Assembly: GCA_937864935.1 (NCBI GenBank)
Contig: CALMDN010000576.1
Coordinates: 1 to 8,250, forward strand
From: an uncultured Bacteroidales bacterium
GTDB lineage: Bacteria; Bacteroidota; Bacteroidia; Bacteroidales; Lentimicrobiaceae
Direction: 5' to 3'
Length of the DNA stretch: 8,250 nt
The translations under genes were made by a program, and so were the position numbers. Under the pieces are notes generated by a model, which ran no database searches, was not told the origin of the DNA, and worked only from the letters and a program-made list of their open reading frames with translations. Positions 1 to 6,079 of the stretch are shown in pieces (positions within the stretch are counted from its first letter, which is position 1; every line of letters begins with the position of its first letter).

Positions 1-84
1 TCCTCATATATAATAGGTTAAATTAGACTTAGAAATTTTCACCCGGCTAGCTTTGAAGAACCAATGAGAAATAATGCATAAAAA

Positions 85-115
85 TTGCGTAGTTAAATAA
101 CTACATTTATATTTG
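85..115 (+). promoter_or_regulatory. Bacteroidota-type promoter of the arsR-family operon
   Basis: The 8-mer TATATTTG at 108-115 matches the Bacteroidota primary-sigma -7 consensus TAnnTTTG perfectly. A TTG at 85-87 (ATTG from 84) lies 20 bp upstream, a fitting place for the loose -33 TTTG element. Transcription would then start at about 120-124, giving a leader of roughly 10-14 nt before the ATG at 134, with no Shine-Dalgarno sequence. The two palindromes at 89-104 and 115-130 sit inside and just downstream of it, so a bound repressor should block polymerase. The start site is inferred from the consensus. A second -7-like match, TAGCTTTG at 48-55, has no recognisable -33 partner. Confidence 0.7.
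89..104. promoter_or_regulatory. Operator palindrome O1 (probable ArsR-family autorepressor site)
   Basis: GTAGTTAAATAACTAC is an inverted repeat with perfect 7-bp arms (GTAGTTA and TAACTAC) around a 2-bp AA centre. It lies between the -33 and -7 elements of the promoter for the repressor gene at 134. ArsR/SmtB-family dimers usually bind short AT-rich palindromes over their own promoters, so this is the likely site for that protein. The symmetry is read directly from the sequence; the binding is inferred. Confidence 0.75.
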
Positions 116-130
116 TAGTCAAATAACTAC
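115..130. promoter_or_regulatory. Operator palindrome O2 (second copy)
   Basis: GTAGTCAAATAACTAC differs from O1 by one base (C at 120 instead of T), leaving 6 of 7 arm positions paired. Its start is 26 bp from that of O1, about two and a half helical turns. It shares G115 with the -7 box, covers the predicted transcription start and ends 3 bp before the ATG at 134. Two repressor dimers could bind the pair and enclose the -7 box. The slightly imperfect half-site may make O2 weaker than O1. Confidence 0.72.
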
Positions 131-133
131 ACA

Positions 134-451
134 ATGAACTTAAGACGCGATGTTTTTCAGGCGATTGCCGACCCAACCAGAAGGGCCATATTGCTGCTGC
201 TTGCTTCACAATCGATGACTGCCGGAGCAATTGCCTCCAACTTTGATACTGCCCGGCCTACGGTTTCCAAACACCTGCAGATATTAACAACCTGCGAGCT
301 TCTGAAGCAGGAGCATAACGGAAGAGAAGTGTATTACCACTTCAATGCTGCAAAAATGAAGGAGGTTGCGGAATTTCTGGAACCGTTCAGGAAACTGTGG
401 GACGACAGATTTAATAAACTGGAACAAATCATGAAATCAGAAAAGTTCTAA
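134..451 (+). CDS. ArsR-family winged-helix transcriptional repressor, SdpR-like
   Basis: This 105-residue protein has the size and layout of a one-domain ArsR-family repressor. It begins with the helix motif [16 protein letters not shown] (8-23). The helix-turn-helix spans about 28-57, with recognition-helix residues [13 protein letters not shown] (39-51), and is followed by the wing ([13 protein letters not shown], 58-70) and a C-terminal dimerisation helix to about residue 100. The only cysteine is C54, and the metal-binding ELCVCDL-type motif of ArsR/SmtB is absent, so it probably does not sense metal. It resembles SdpR-type autorepressors that precede SRPBCC genes. It is the first gene of a four-gene operon, and the paired palindromes just upstream suggest autorepression. 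Its inducing signal cannot be read from the sequence. The start is 3 bp after operator O2, with no Shine-Dalgarno sequence. Confidence 0.93.
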   Translation: MNLRRDVFQAIADPTRRAILLLLASQSMTAGAIASNFDTARPTVSKHLQILTTCELLKQEHNGREVYYHFNAAKMKEVAEFLEPFRKLWDDRFNKLEQIMKSEKF

Positions 452-462
452 AACCTTGTATT

Positions 463-942
463 ATGGAACTGAAAACCAGACTAACTGCAGATGAAGGCAG
501 GCAGGATTTGTGGATAAGCAGGGAGTTTGACCTCCCCTTGCCGCTATTATTCATGGCATACAAAAAACCTGAGATTATTGAACAATGGATGGGGACGAAG
601 GTACTGACCTTTGAACCGGAAAGACTCGGGCATTACGAATTCGAAACTACCGACCCCATGGGCAACAAGCATATTTTTTGCGGCACCATTCACGAATTTG
701 AACCGAACCATAAGATTACCCGGACGTTTGAAATGGTCAACACTTCCTTCCCGGTGCAACTTGAGTTTTTATTATTCGAACAACTTACACCTGAAACAAG
801 CAGGCTTTCGATGCACATTGTTTTCAAGTCGGAAGCAGATCGCAACAATTTGCTGAAGCTGCCTTTTGCACAGGGAATCAATGGGGCACATAACCGCATC
901 CAGGAAATTGTAAACAGATTAAAACAGCAAAATCATGAATAA
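463..942 (+). CDS. SRPBCC (AHSA1/CalC-type START-fold) domain protein
   Basis: This 159-residue cytosolic protein matches the AHSA1-type SRPBCC family. It opens with the typical first strand and helix, WISREFDLPLPLLFMAY (17-33), followed by the PEIIEQWMG signature (36-44). Alternating strands follow (GHYEFETTDPMGNKHIFCG, then HKITRTFEM), and a long C-terminal helix ends near residue 155. The fold forms a helix-capped pocket for hydrophobic ligands, but members differ too much for a ligand to be named. The gene starts 11 bp after the repressor gene and its last 8 bp overlap the DoxX-like gene, so co-transcription is nearly certain. ArsR-AHSA1 pairs are common, and the SRPBCC protein may modulate the response the repressor controls; that role is inferred. 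No Shine-Dalgarno sequence precedes this start. Confidence 0.9.
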   Translation: MELKTRLTADEGRQDLWISREFDLPLPLLFMAYKKPEIIEQWMGTKVLTFEPERLGHYEFETTDPMGNKHIFCGTIHEFEPNHKITRTFEMVNTSFPVQLEFLLFEQLTPETSRLSMHIVFKSEADRNNLLKLPFAQGINGAHNRIQEIVNRLKQQNHE

Positions 943-1318
943 AAGAGACAAAATTATTTACTGGGTTTCAACCCTCTGGCTTTCGCTGGGAATGGCATCA
1001 ACCGGGATTGTTCAAATCATCGGACCTGACGACCAGGTTCAAAAAATGAAAGCATTGGGCTTTCAGCCATTTTTCATGACCATCATCGGAATATGGAAAC
1101 TTCTCGGGGTAGTGGCAATTCTGATTCCGAAAAATCCTTTGCTGAAAGAATGGGCATATGCCGGATTCTTTTTTGTAATGTCAGGTGCTGTTTTTACCCA
1201 CCTTGCTGCCGGGGATGGAGCTGTCGAATTTTTTGGTCCTGTCCTTTTACTGGTATTGATCATTGTTTCATGGTATTTCAGGCCGGTTAGCCGGAAACTT
1301 AGCCGGAAAGGGAACTGA
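935..1318 (+). CDS. DoxX-like family small integral membrane protein
   Basis: This 127-residue protein has four hydrophobic segments, at about 8-29, 46-65, 73-92 and 97-115, which is the DoxX-like four-helix layout. Family-like positions include the small-residue stretch LGMASTGIVQI (18-28), KLLGVVAILIP (55-65) and the AGFFFVMSGAVFTHLAAGD segment (76-94), whose H89 lies near the end of helix 3. The C-terminal tail is basic (SRKLSRKGN) and probably cytoplasmic. DoxX-like proteins are mostly uncharacterised; some relatives are linked to redox or oxidative-stress functions, but no reaction can be assigned here. Its ATG lies inside the last codons of the SRPBCC gene (8-bp overlap), implying translational coupling. 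The tail is encoded by a short tandem DNA repeat (1287-1310) that also forms the next gene's ribosome binding site. Confidence 0.88.
   Translation: MNKRDKIIYWVSTLWLSLGMASTGIVQIIGPDDQVQKMKALGFQPFFMTIIGIWKLLGVVAILIPKNPLLKEWAYAGFFFVMSGAVFTHLAAGDGAVEFFGPVLLLVLIIVSWYFRPVSRKLSRKGN
1287..1310 (+). repeat. Tandem 12-bp direct repeat at the doxX-like 3' end
   Basis: TTAGCCGGAAAC (1287-1298) is immediately followed by TTAGCCGGAAAG (1299-1310): two head-to-tail 12-bp units identical at 11 of 12 positions. The units encode the repeated S-R-K in the C-terminal tail SRKLSRKGN of the DoxX-like protein. The second unit runs into GGGAA and so builds the purine-rich ribosome binding site for the next gene. 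Confidence 0.85.
1307..1314 (+). promoter_or_regulatory. Shine-Dalgarno-like site that fixes the YdeI-like gene start
   Basis: AAAGGGAA, with its AGGGA core at 1309-1313, lies 6 nt before the ATG at 1320. It is the clearest purine-rich ribosome binding site before any start in the window. It favours 1320 over the in-frame upstream ATG at 1263, which lies deep inside the DoxX-like gene. Confidence 0.65.
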
Positions 1319-1319
1319 T

Positions 1320-1940
1320 ATGAATCCGAAAGTTGAAAGATACCTGGCAGACGGGTGCATGCAATGCAGTCTGGGTGCGACACCCGCCTGTAAAATTCAC
1401 AACTGGCAGCGTGAACTGAGAACCCTCAGGAACATCGTTCTGGAATGCGGTCTGACTGAGGATTTCAAGTGGATGCATCCCTGTTATACTCATCAGAACA
1501 GGAATATTGTGCTGATACACTTGTTTAAGGAGTATTGCGCCCTGCTTTTTCCGAAAGGCGTGCTGCTTCAGGATCCCATGAAGATACTGGTACAGCAGAC
1601 AGTAAACAGCCAGACAGCAAGGCAACTGCGCTTCAGCAATGCTGATGAAATTGAAAAACTCCGGTCTGTAATTAAGGCTTATATTTTCGAAGCGGTCGAA
1701 GTTGAAAAAGCCGGAGTAAAAGTCGCCTTTAAGCAAACTTCTGATTTTGATGTACCTGAAGAGTTGTTGCAGAAATTTAAAGAGGCTGAAGTGTTTGAAC
1801 AGGCATTTTTCCAGCTGACACCTGGTAGACAAAGGGGCTATCTGCTCCATTTCTCGCAGCCAAAGCAATCAGCCACCAGGACCTCGAGAATAGAGAAATA
1901 TATGAATAAGATACTGGAAGGCAAAGGATTAAATGACTGA
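1320..1940 (+). CDS. YdeI/DUF1801-type family protein
   Basis: This 206-residue protein resembles the YdeI/OmpD-associated (DUF1801-type) family. Recognisable parts are CGLTEDFKWMHPCYTHQNRN (43-62), the KEYCALLFPKGVLLQDP stretch, KAYIFEAVEVEKAG, and the strongly family-like end LTPGRQRGYLLHFSQPKQ followed by RTSRIEKYMNKILEGKGLND. The in-frame ATG at 1263 would add 19 residues lying within the DoxX-like gene; 1320 is preferred because it follows a good ribosome binding site, is 1 bp after the preceding stop, and gives the usual family N-terminus. An N-terminal C13-x2-C16-x7-C24-x2-H27 pattern could bind a metal, which is inference. The biochemical role is unknown; the B. subtilis YdeI relative has been linked to resistance to cationic peptides. 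There is no signal peptide, so it is probably cytosolic. It is the last gene of the cassette. Confidence 0.88.
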   Translation: MNPKVERYLADGCMQCSLGATPACKIHNWQRELRTLRNIVLECGLTEDFKWMHPCYTHQNRNIVLIHLFKEYCALLFPKGVLLQDPMKILVQQTVNSQTARQLRFSNADEIEKLRSVIKAYIFEAVEVEKAGVKVAFKQTSDFDVPEELLQKFKEAEVFEQAFFQLTPGRQRGYLLHFSQPKQSATRTSRIEKYMNKILEGKGLND

Positions 1941-2054
1941 GGATTGCACTGATTAACAGGCGTTGACCTATGTATGACCGGAGGTTTTCTGCCCTGTAAT
2001 CATATACTTTCAGCAACATTTCAAACCGGCAACCGTTTTTTCTGCAAATTGTCT

Positions 2055-2062
2055 TTATTTTG
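2055..2062 (+). promoter_or_regulatory. Weak -7-like element upstream of the acyl-CoA ligase
   Basis: TTATTTTG at 2055-2062 matches 7 of 8 positions when the two N positions of TAnnTTTG are included (T instead of A at position 2), and it ends 18 bp before the ATG at 2081. No convincing -33 TTTG lies about 20 bp further up. The 140-bp gap (1941-2080) has no clear terminator, so the ligase gene may also be reached by read-through. The gap also contains CAAACCGG twice (2022-2029 and 2068-2075), with no obvious function. Confidence 0.35.
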
Positions 2063-2080
2063 CAGTCCAAACCGGAGTGA

Positions 2081-3994
2081 ATGAAAACCATCATCGATCT
2101 GTTTGAAGACAGTGTCGCACGCTTTTCCGGCAACATCTACCTGAGAGAAAAGAAGGGTTCCACTTATCAGGGGTATACCTATGCCGAAGTCAGGGAGTCT
2201 GTATATCAGCTGGCGGCCGGACTGATTTCCGCCGGTCTCGGTCCCGGCGAGCGGGTAGCCATTCTTTCGGAAGGCCGGAATGCCTGGATTACCGGCGAAC
2301 TGGCAGTGTTGTATACCGGAGCCTGCAGTGTGCCGCTTTCGGTGAAACTCGACGCCAATACCGACCTTAAATTCAGGCTGCAGCACTCGGAGTGCCGTTT
2401 TATCATGGTTTCTGCCCTTCAGGCTCCCAAGGTGGAGGAGATTCGCAATGAACTTCCTGCCCTCGAAGCAGTACTTTACATGGATGATAAACCCGCCGGC
2501 AGTCCTGGTGATTATTCATTTGCGGAACTTTTTGCAAAAGGCCCGGAATTGCTCCTGGCTCAGCCCGATTGTGTAACAAGCAGAATTTCCACCACAGGCC
2601 CCGAGACCCTGGCCAACATCTCCTATACCTCCGGAACCACAGCCGACCCCAAGGGCATCATGCTGACCCACCTCAACTACGTTACCAATGTTAAACAGGC
2701 CCTCACCCTGATGGATATTCCACCCACCCACAGGACCCTGGCCATCCTCCCCTGGGACCATTCATTTGCGCACACTGCCTGCCTCTATTGCTTTATGGCC
2801 AAGGGCGCTTCGGTTGCCTCGGTGCAGTCGGGCAGAACGACGCTCGAGACCCTTAAAAATGTGCCCGTTAACATCCGGGAAATCAAACCCCACATTATGA
2901 TGAGTGTGCCGGCACTCTCCAGGAATTTCAGAAAAAATATTGAAGCCGGAATCGAACAGAAGGGTAAACTGGCACAAACCCTGTTCAATCATGCCCTCCG
3001 GATATCCTATATTTACAACGGATCAGGTTTCGACAAGGGCAAAGGTTTACGGATGCTGCTGAAACCGCTGGTTTGGCTTTACAATGTTCTGTTGTTCAGA
3101 AAGATCAAAGAAGCATTTGGCGGAGAGCTTGAGTTCTTTATCGGCGGCGGGGCTTTGCTCGACACCGATCTGCAAAAGTTCTTTTACGCCATCGGTATTC
3201 CGGTTTGCCAGGGTTACGGTCTCTCGGAAGCAGCCCCGGTTATTTCGTCCAACTCTCTGAAGAACATTAAGATGGGTACATCCGGCAGGCTGGTTGACTT
3301 CCTTGATCTGAAGATATGCGACGAAAAGGGAAATGAATTGCCTCGTGGAGTCACCGGTGAAATCGTGGTCAAAGGCGACAACATCATGAAGGGGTACTGG
3401 AAAAATCAGGGAGCCACCGATGAAGTACTCCGTGATGGCTGGCTTTTTACCGGTGATATGGGTTATATGGATGAAGACAATTATCTCGTGGTCAAGGGCA
3501 GGTTTAAAAGTCTGCTGATAAGCAACGACGGTGAGAAGTACAGTCCCGAAGGCATCGAAGAGGCCATTGCCGACCAGTCGCCCTACATCAGCCAGTGTAT
3601 GCTTTACAACAACCAGCAGCCGCTGACAGTCGGACTCGTGGTGCCTGATCCCGGTGCTGTCAATGGATTCCTGCAACAGCAAGGACTAAACCCGGGATCG
3701 CCCGAAGCCATTGATGCTGCACTGAAACTTCTTGAAGGTGAGATAAATGCATATTTCCGTCATGGCAAATACGCCGGCTTGTTTCCCGAAAGGTGGCTGC
3801 CATCGGCCATCTGTGTTTTGCCCGAAGCTTTTACCGAACAAAACCACCTGATGAACTCACTGCTTAAGATAGTGAGGGGGAAAATAACCGAACGCTACAG
3901 GACTGAACTCGATTTTCTTTATACGCCGGAAGGCAAAAACATCCTGAATCACCTGAACCGGAAAAACCTCGCCAACTGGTATGGGCAGCCCTGA
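2081..3994 (+). CDS. Long-chain fatty acid--CoA ligase (AMP-forming), FadD-like
   Basis: This 637-residue adenylate-forming enzyme should activate fatty acids with ATP to an acyl-adenylate and then to acyl-CoA, probably at the inner face of the cytoplasmic membrane. The core motifs appear in order: phosphate loop YTSGTTADPKG (182-192), GGGALL followed by GYGLSE (378-383), TGD (457-459) for ribose binding, the hinge GRFKSLLISNDGEKYSPEGIE (473-493), and a C-terminal LLKIVRGKI segment where K596 is the candidate catalytic lysine. The loop has Ala (A188) where Gly is usual. The length suits long-chain ligases (about 600 residues) rather than acetyl-CoA synthetase. Chain-length preference cannot be read from the sequence. 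A GGAG stands only 3 nt before the start. The last 14 bp overlap the acetyltransferase gene, suggesting coupled expression. Confidence 0.94.
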   Translation: MKTIIDLFEDSVARFSGNIYLREKKGSTYQGYTYAEVRESVYQLAAGLISAGLGPGERVAILSEGRNAWITGELAVLYTGACSVPLSVKLDANTDLKFRLQHSECRFIMVSALQAPKVEEIRNELPALEAVLYMDDKPAGSPGDYSFAELFAKGPELLLAQPDCVTSRISTTGPETLANISYTSGTTADPKGIMLTHLNYVTNVKQALTLMDIPPTHRTLAILPWDHSFAHTACLYCFMAKGASVASVQSGRTTLETLKNVPVNIREIKPHIMMSVPALSRNFRKNIEAGIEQKGKLAQTLFNHALRISYIYNGSGFDKGKGLRMLLKPLVWLYNVLLFRKIKEAFGGELEFFIGGGALLDTDLQKFFYAIGIPVCQGYGLSEAAPVISSNSLKNIKMGTSGRLVDFLDLKICDEKGNELPRGVTGEIVVKGDNIMKGYWKNQGATDEVLRDGWLFTGDMGYMDEDNYLVVKGRFKSLLISNDGEKYSPEGIEEAIADQSPYISQCMLYNNQQPLTVGLVVPDPGAVNGFLQQQGLNPGSPEAIDAALKLLEGEINAYFRHGKYAGLFPERWLPSAICVLPEAFTEQNHLMNSLLKIVRGKITERYRTELDFLYTPEGKNILNHLNRKNLANWYGQP

Positions 3995-4550
3995 ACACGC
4001 ACTGATCTTAAGGGATTTTGTTACTGCTGATTTCGACCGGCTTATTGCCTGGGTGCCGGATGAGCGGTCGCTGATTCAGTTTGCCGGTGCCATTTTCAGG
4101 TTTCCCCTTGACCGGGAACAACTCAGCATGTATCTGGAGGACCCCCTGCGAAAGGTTTATGTTGTTGTGAATGAGGGTCAGGCCATCGGACATGCGGAAA
4201 TCTACCGCGAATCTGCTGATATTGTGAAACTTTGCCGCATTCTGATTGGAGACCCGGCCGCCAGGGGGAAGGGTTACGGGCGAAAACTGATTCCGTTGCT
4301 GATGGAACGGGCTTTTTCAGATCCGGACGTACAATCGTTGAAATTGCATGTATTTGACTGGAACACTGCTGCCATCAGGTGCTATGAGGGCGCAGGTTTT
4401 AAATTGGATACTGATTTTTCAGCAGAGCTTAACAGGGATAGCATTCATTGGAAGGTACTCAGAATGACAAAGCAGCGGCAGGATCCCGGGTTGCAGCTCC
4501 TGTGCACAGAGGGCGGCCCCCGGATTGATTCAGCACAACAAAAAGATTGA
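3981..4550 (+). CDS. GNAT-family N-acetyltransferase
   Basis: This 189-residue protein has the GNAT acetyl-CoA-binding fold. Motif A covers LCRILIGDPAARGKGYGRKL, with the pyrophosphate-binding R/Q-x-x-G-x-G/A pattern seen as RGKGYG (95-100). Motif B follows as WNTAAIRCYEGAGF (127-140), where Y135 is the usual candidate general acid. The overall layout is RimJ/RimL-like, but the substrate (protein N-terminus, amino acid or small molecule) cannot be deduced. About 27 residues after the expected end of the domain (TKQRQDPGLQLL onward) form a polar, low-structure tail that is unusual for the family. The start overlaps the acyl-CoA ligase by 14 bp in another frame and has no Shine-Dalgarno sequence, so it probably relies on translational coupling. 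A functional link to the ligase is not evident. Confidence 0.9.
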   Translation: MGSPEHALILRDFVTADFDRLIAWVPDERSLIQFAGAIFRFPLDREQLSMYLEDPLRKVYVVVNEGQAIGHAEIYRESADIVKLCRILIGDPAARGKGYGRKLIPLLMERAFSDPDVQSLKLHVFDWNTAAIRCYEGAGFKLDTDFSAELNRDSIHWKVLRMTKQRQDPGLQLLCTEGGPRIDSAQQKD

Positions 4551-4709
4551 ATTGTTGCCGGCAAACTGTGCGGTGTAAATTTTGTAAGATTATAACGGAC
4601 AGGCAGATACATTGATGACAAACATCCTATGACGGAATTTTTCAGGATTCTGTATCGCGGGTATTTCCTTAACCCGGAAAGCATTTTAAGATTGAAACAT
4701 CAACTTTTA

Positions 4710-4717
4710 TAACTTTG
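4710..4717 (+). promoter_or_regulatory. Promoter -7 box of tilS, predicted leaderless start
   Basis: TAACTTTG at 4710-4717 matches TAnnTTTG perfectly. The tilS ATG at 4722 begins just 4 bp later. Because transcription normally starts several bases past this box, the mRNA would begin at or within a few bases of the ATG, leaving no room for a ribosome binding site. Candidate -33 elements are poor: ATTG at 4691-4694 leaves a 15-bp gap, and TTTA at 4685-4688 leaves 21. The 171-bp stretch after the acetyltransferase (4551-4721) otherwise holds only a perfect 10-bp palindrome, TTGCCGGCAA (about 4554-4563), and no terminator. Confidence 0.6.
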
Positions 4718-4721
4718 CCAC

Positions 4722-6056
4722 ATGCTTACACAGTTTCAGCAATATGTAACCGATTTCAGGCTGTTCAGGCCCGGGGAGCCGGTGTTGCTTGCGATCAGCG
4801 GAGGGGTTGACTCCATGGTGATGGCAGAATTGTTTCACCGTGCTGGTTTCAACTTTGCCATTGCCCACTGTAACTTCGGTTTGCGGGGCAGCGAATCAAA
4901 TCAGGATGAGGCTTTTGTGTCATCCATGGCAGAAACCTATGGGGTGAAGTTTTTTGTGAAGCATTTCAAAACGCGTGAGTATGCAGGTTTCAACAAGATT
5001 TCTGTACAGATGGCCGCGCGTACCCTCCGGTATGAATGGTTCGACGAACTGCTGACCAGTGAAGGTTTCAGGGTGGTTGCTACCGCCCACCATCTCGACG
5101 ACCAGATAGAGACTTTCTTTATCAACATCCTCAGGGGAACAGGCATCAGCGGCCTGCATGGCATCCTCCCCAACCGCACCCGCATTGTGCATCCCCTCAT
5201 GTTTGCCTTCAGGCGTAACATAGAAGAATTTGCCAGCGATGAGGCCGTTTCTTACCGCGAAGACAGCTCAAACCGTTCGTCGAAATACCTGCGCAACAAG
5301 ATCAGGCACGACCTGGTGCCTTTGCTGGGTGAGATCAATCCTGAATTCAGAAAGACGATCACCACCACCATCGACCGCATGCGCGAGACGGAGCTGCTGC
5401 TGAAAAATCATCTGGAAGAGGTCAGTGAAAAAGTGAGCATCCGGAATGGTGACAGTATTTCTTTCAGCATCAGTGAACTGATGAAACTCAGCCCTGTAGA
5501 AACCTATGTCTACGAATTGCTGAGCCCTTTCAACTTTAACCGCAGTGTAACGGATGAAATCGCTTCAGGGCTTTCCGAGATTTCCGGAAAACAGTTTTTT
5601 TCGCCGACCCACCGGGTGGTGAAAGACCGGGAGATGCTCCTGATCAGTGCCCTGGGCCTGGCAGGGGCACAGCCGACAGGCGAGATTTCGATCGATGAAC
5701 AGACCCGCGAGCTAAAAAAACCAATTCAGCTAAGGTTAAGCACGATACAGAATACCCCCGATTTCATTGTGCCGCGCAATGGGAGCATTGCCATGCTCGA
5801 TGCATCAAAAATCGAATGGCCCCTGCACCTGCGAAAATGGAAGGAAGGGGATACCTTTGTGCCTTACGGCATGAGCAACAACAAGAAACTCAGCGACTTC
5901 TTCATCGACAATAAATTCTCTATTGTTGAAAAGGAAAATGCCTGGCTGCTGATCAGCGGCAACCAGATAGCCTGGCTGGTGGGCCACCGCATAGGAAATG
6001 ATTTCAGGGTTACCCCTGAAACCAGGTCAATCCTGAAAATAGAGTGGCTTGATTAA
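4722..6056 (+). CDS. tilS: tRNA(Ile)-lysidine synthase
   Basis: TilS attaches lysine to C34 of the CAU anticodon of one tRNA-Ile using ATP, which changes its specificity from AUG to AUA and its charging from Met to Ile. It is cytosolic and usually essential. The 444-residue protein shows the N-type ATP pyrophosphatase loop SGGVDS (26-31), the HCNFGLRGSESNQDEAF segment, and ATAHHLDDQIET (120-131) followed by LRGTGISGLHGILP, all diagnostic of TilS. KYLRNKIRHDLVPLL closes the catalytic domain. The C-terminal TilS_C domain carries RKWKEGD (371-377) and KKLSDFFID (388-396). The length is normal for a full three-domain TilS. A -7 box ends 4 bp before the ATG, and dsbD follows after 23 bp, so the two genes probably share a transcript. 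Confidence 0.97.
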   Translation: MLTQFQQYVTDFRLFRPGEPVLLAISGGVDSMVMAELFHRAGFNFAIAHCNFGLRGSESNQDEAFVSSMAETYGVKFFVKHFKTREYAGFNKISVQMAARTLRYEWFDELLTSEGFRVVATAHHLDDQIETFFINILRGTGISGLHGILPNRTRIVHPLMFAFRRNIEEFASDEAVSYREDSSNRSSKYLRNKIRHDLVPLLGEINPEFRKTITTTIDRMRETELLLKNHLEEVSEKVSIRNGDSISFSISELMKLSPVETYVYELLSPFNFNRSVTDEIASGLSEISGKQFFSPTHRVVKDREMLLISALGLAGAQPTGEISIDEQTRELKKPIQLRLSTIQNTPDFIVPRNGSIAMLDASKIEWPLHLRKWKEGDTFVPYGMSNNKKLSDFFIDNKFSIVEKENAWLLISGNQIAWLVGHRIGNDFRVTPETRSILKIEWLD

Positions 6057-6079
6057 CCATCATTTAATACAATGCAACC

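Noticed and set aside
48..55. TAGCTTTG, a second perfect match to the -7 consensus upstream of the first operon.
   Set aside because: No -33 element lies about 20 bp upstream, and the box at 108-115 has both a better partner and the operators. It could be a minor second promoter but is not supported further.
1263..1319. An upstream in-frame ATG that would lengthen the YdeI-like protein by 19 residues.
   Set aside because: It lies deep inside the DoxX-like gene, and the ATG at 1320 has a good ribosome binding site and gives the family's usual N-terminus.
4554..4563. The perfect palindrome TTGCCGGCAA after the acetyltransferase, considered as a terminator or binding site.
   Set aside because: It has no loop and no following T-run, so it cannot act as an intrinsic terminator, and a single 10-bp palindrome is weak evidence for a binding site.
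4658..4676. Inverted repeat CGGGT/ACCCG with a 9-nt spacer before tilS, considered as a terminator or RNA element.
   Set aside because: A 5-bp stem without a T-run is too weak to support either call.
4445..4684. A 79-codon minus-strand open frame spanning the acetyltransferase 3' end and the following gap.
   Set aside because: Two thirds of its length overlaps other coding or non-coding sequence with no recognisable domain, and there is no promoter box or ribosome binding site on that strand. It looks like an antisense shadow.
4629..4712. A 27-codon + strand open frame just before tilS, a possible leader peptide.
   Set aside because: It has no ribosome binding site, the predicted tilS -7 box overlaps its stop codon so it would lie upstream of the tilS transcript, and a frame this short is expected by chance in a 171-bp gap.
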